In this document: one piece after another, positions 4,213-5,188 of the stretch
Position numbering within the stretch: position 1 is the first letter of the stretch
How the letters are laid out: every line of letters begins with the position of its first letter
Assembly: GCA_910587335.1 (NCBI GenBank)
Contig: CAJUMG010000004.1
Span: 69,277 to 74,464 of the forward strand
Source: an uncultured Oscillospiraceae bacterium
GTDB lineage: Bacteria; Bacillota; Clostridia; Oscillospirales; Ruminococcaceae
Length of the DNA: 5,188 nucleotides
Reading direction: 5' to 3'
The notes under the pieces: model-generated
Databases searched by the model: none
Seen by the model: the letters and a program-made list of their open reading frames with translations, nothing else
Told to the model about the DNA's origin: nothing
Program-made: the position numbers and the translations under genes

Positions 4213-5188
4213 CAAAAACAGCTCCTTCCTATCAGGCAATTGGCCCCGCAGCCGGAACACTTCTCCCGGCAGTTAGGGGTGGACAGATTCTCATGAGCCT
4301 TTTTATTTTCCCGAATCAAAAAGCTTTTGCTAACGCCGAAATCCAGATGATCCCACGGCATCACCTCATCATAGGACCGGGTGCGATTGGCATAGAAAGC
4401 TCCGTCAATTTGATTTTTCTCGAATGCGGCCATCCAAGCGTCGTAATTGAAGTGCTCGGTCCATCCGTCCAGCTTGCAGCCATTTTTCCACGCGTCCTCC
4501 ACCACAGCGCAGAGCCGCCGGTCTCCCCGCGCCAGCACCGCCTCTAAAAAGCTTGTCTTGGACTCATGGTAGTTGATCTTGATTTTTTTGCTCCGATTAT
4601 AGCCGACCATATGCCGCTGTTTTTCCCGCAGCATCTCTTCCGTATCCTGAGGTTCAAACTGAAAAGGGGTAAAGGGCTTTGGTACAAAGCAGGCCAGACT
4701 GACCGTCACATTAACGCCTTTTCCTTTCGGCTTGTCCGGCAGACTGTAAAACAGATCGACCACCTTTTGCGCCAGATCCACCACCCCTTCGATATCCTCC
4801 TTGGTCTCGGTGGGCAGCCCCATCATAAAATAGAGCTTTACCGAGGTATACCCACCCTCAAAGGCGGTCCTGCAGGTGGCCAGCACCTCTTCTTCGGTGA
4901 CATTTTTGTTGATCACATCCCGCAGCCGTTGGGTCCCCGCTTCCGGCGCAAAGGTCAGACCGCTTTTGCGCACCTTGGTAATCTTCTCCATCAGGCTCGG
5001 CGAAAAATTGTCAATCCGCAGCGATGGCAACGACAAATTCACCTTGTCCCGCTCTGTCCAGGGCAGCATGGCCTCTAAAAGCTCCTCCAGATGGGAATAG
5101 TCGCTGGTAGACAGGGAAGAAAGGGAAATTTCGTCGTAGCCGGTGGAGGCGCACAGATCATACCCATTTTGGTTGAGCGTCTGGGCGT
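4212..5188 (-). CDS. B12-binding-type radical SAM protein (TIGR03960-like), C-terminal portion (runs off right edge)
   Basis: 324 codons of the 3' part are visible; the frame enters at the right edge and ends with TGA at 4214-4212. The N-terminal B12-binding domain and the CxxxCxxC cluster motif of the radical SAM core would lie outside the window. Visible core pieces typical of the family are TGYDEISLSSLSTSDYS (15-31), LSLPSLRIDNFS (52-63), SGLTFAPEAGTQRLRDVINK (73-92), and GYTSVKLYFMMGLPTETKED (110-129), a late radical SAM core strand-loop. The protein ends in a cysteine-rich tail, C-x3-C-x2-C-x3-C-x5-C at fragment residues 306-323, which could bind an extra metal cluster. The reaction is unknown. 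It forms an overlapping pair with the DUF2344 gene. The family is often found near ribosome or RNA-processing genes, hinting at RNA or ribosome modification (inference). The first internal ATG, at 5069, is not the true start. Confidence 0.92.
   Translation of the reverse strand, partial: AQTLNQNGYDLCASTGYDEISLSSLSTSDYSHLEELLEAMLPWTERDKVNLSLPSLRIDNFSPSLMEKITKVRKSGLTFAPEAGTQRLRDVINKNVTEEEVLATCRTAFEGGYTSVKLYFMMGLPTETKEDIEGVVDLAQKVVDLFYSLPDKPKGKGVNVTVSLACFVPKPFTPFQFEPQDTEEMLREKQRHMVGYNRSKKIKINYHESKTSFLEAVLARGDRRLCAVVEDAWKNGCKLDGWTEHFNYDAWMAAFEKNQIDGAFYANRTRSYDEVMPWDHLDFGVSKSFLIRENKKAHENLSTPNCREKCSGCGANCLIGRSCF

Noticed and set aside
4213..4260. Longer DUF2344 protein starting at 4260
   Set aside because: It would read through the radical SAM 3' end in another frame; the ATG at 4212 has a good ribosome binding site and starts just before the conserved MRVFYAKTG.
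4566..5078. Plus-strand open frame of 170 codons opposite the radical SAM gene
   Set aside because: It mirrors conserved radical SAM sequence and shows no ribosome binding site or recognisable domain.

Overview
The window reads as core chromosome of a Gram-positive Clostridia-type bacterium, probably of the Oscillospiraceae/Ruminococcaceae kind. The reasons are strong AGGAGG-like ribosome binding sites, compact gene spacing, roughly balanced base composition by eye, a Firmicutes-type rplS with its own leader, and the pairing of ymfF/ymfH with lgt. The genus is inference only. No mobile element, CRISPR array, tRNA or rRNA is visible.

Every supported gene lies on the minus strand, so the biological order runs from high to low coordinates. 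(1) 5188-3553: the 3' part of a B12-binding-type radical SAM gene, whose TGA shares one base with the ATG of a DUF2344 (TIGR03936-like) gene. This conserved two-gene unit has no established function. (2) 3548-3040: a candidate promoter directly after DUF2344, a structured leader of about 129 nt, and complete rplS (ribosomal protein L19). (3) 3039-2783: an intrinsic terminator for rplS, a 13-bp perfect dyad, an extended -10 promoter and a leader of about 115 nt. (4) 2782-216: ymfF and ymfH, two M16-family peptidase homologues overlapping by ATGA. (5) 152-1: the first 50 codons of lgt (prolipoprotein diacylglyceryl transferase), running off the left edge. It is not in any long open frame list and was recognised by reading the minus strand.

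Two transcription units are likely: radical SAM-DUF2344 (with possible read-through into rplS, which also has its own promoter), and ymfF-ymfH-lgt. The first groups ribosome-related functions. The second groups a proposed two-subunit protease with a lipoprotein-processing enzyme.

The most interesting points are: the split M16 active site (YmfH keeps the zinc site and lacks the Arg/Tyr pair; YmfF shows the reverse); the radical SAM/DUF2344 pair sitting next to rplS; the rplS leader; an apparently shortened first membrane helix in Lgt; and a possible start-codon hairpin at lgt. I see no clear new defence or mobile system. The radical SAM/DUF2344 pair is the best candidate here for undescribed biochemistry.
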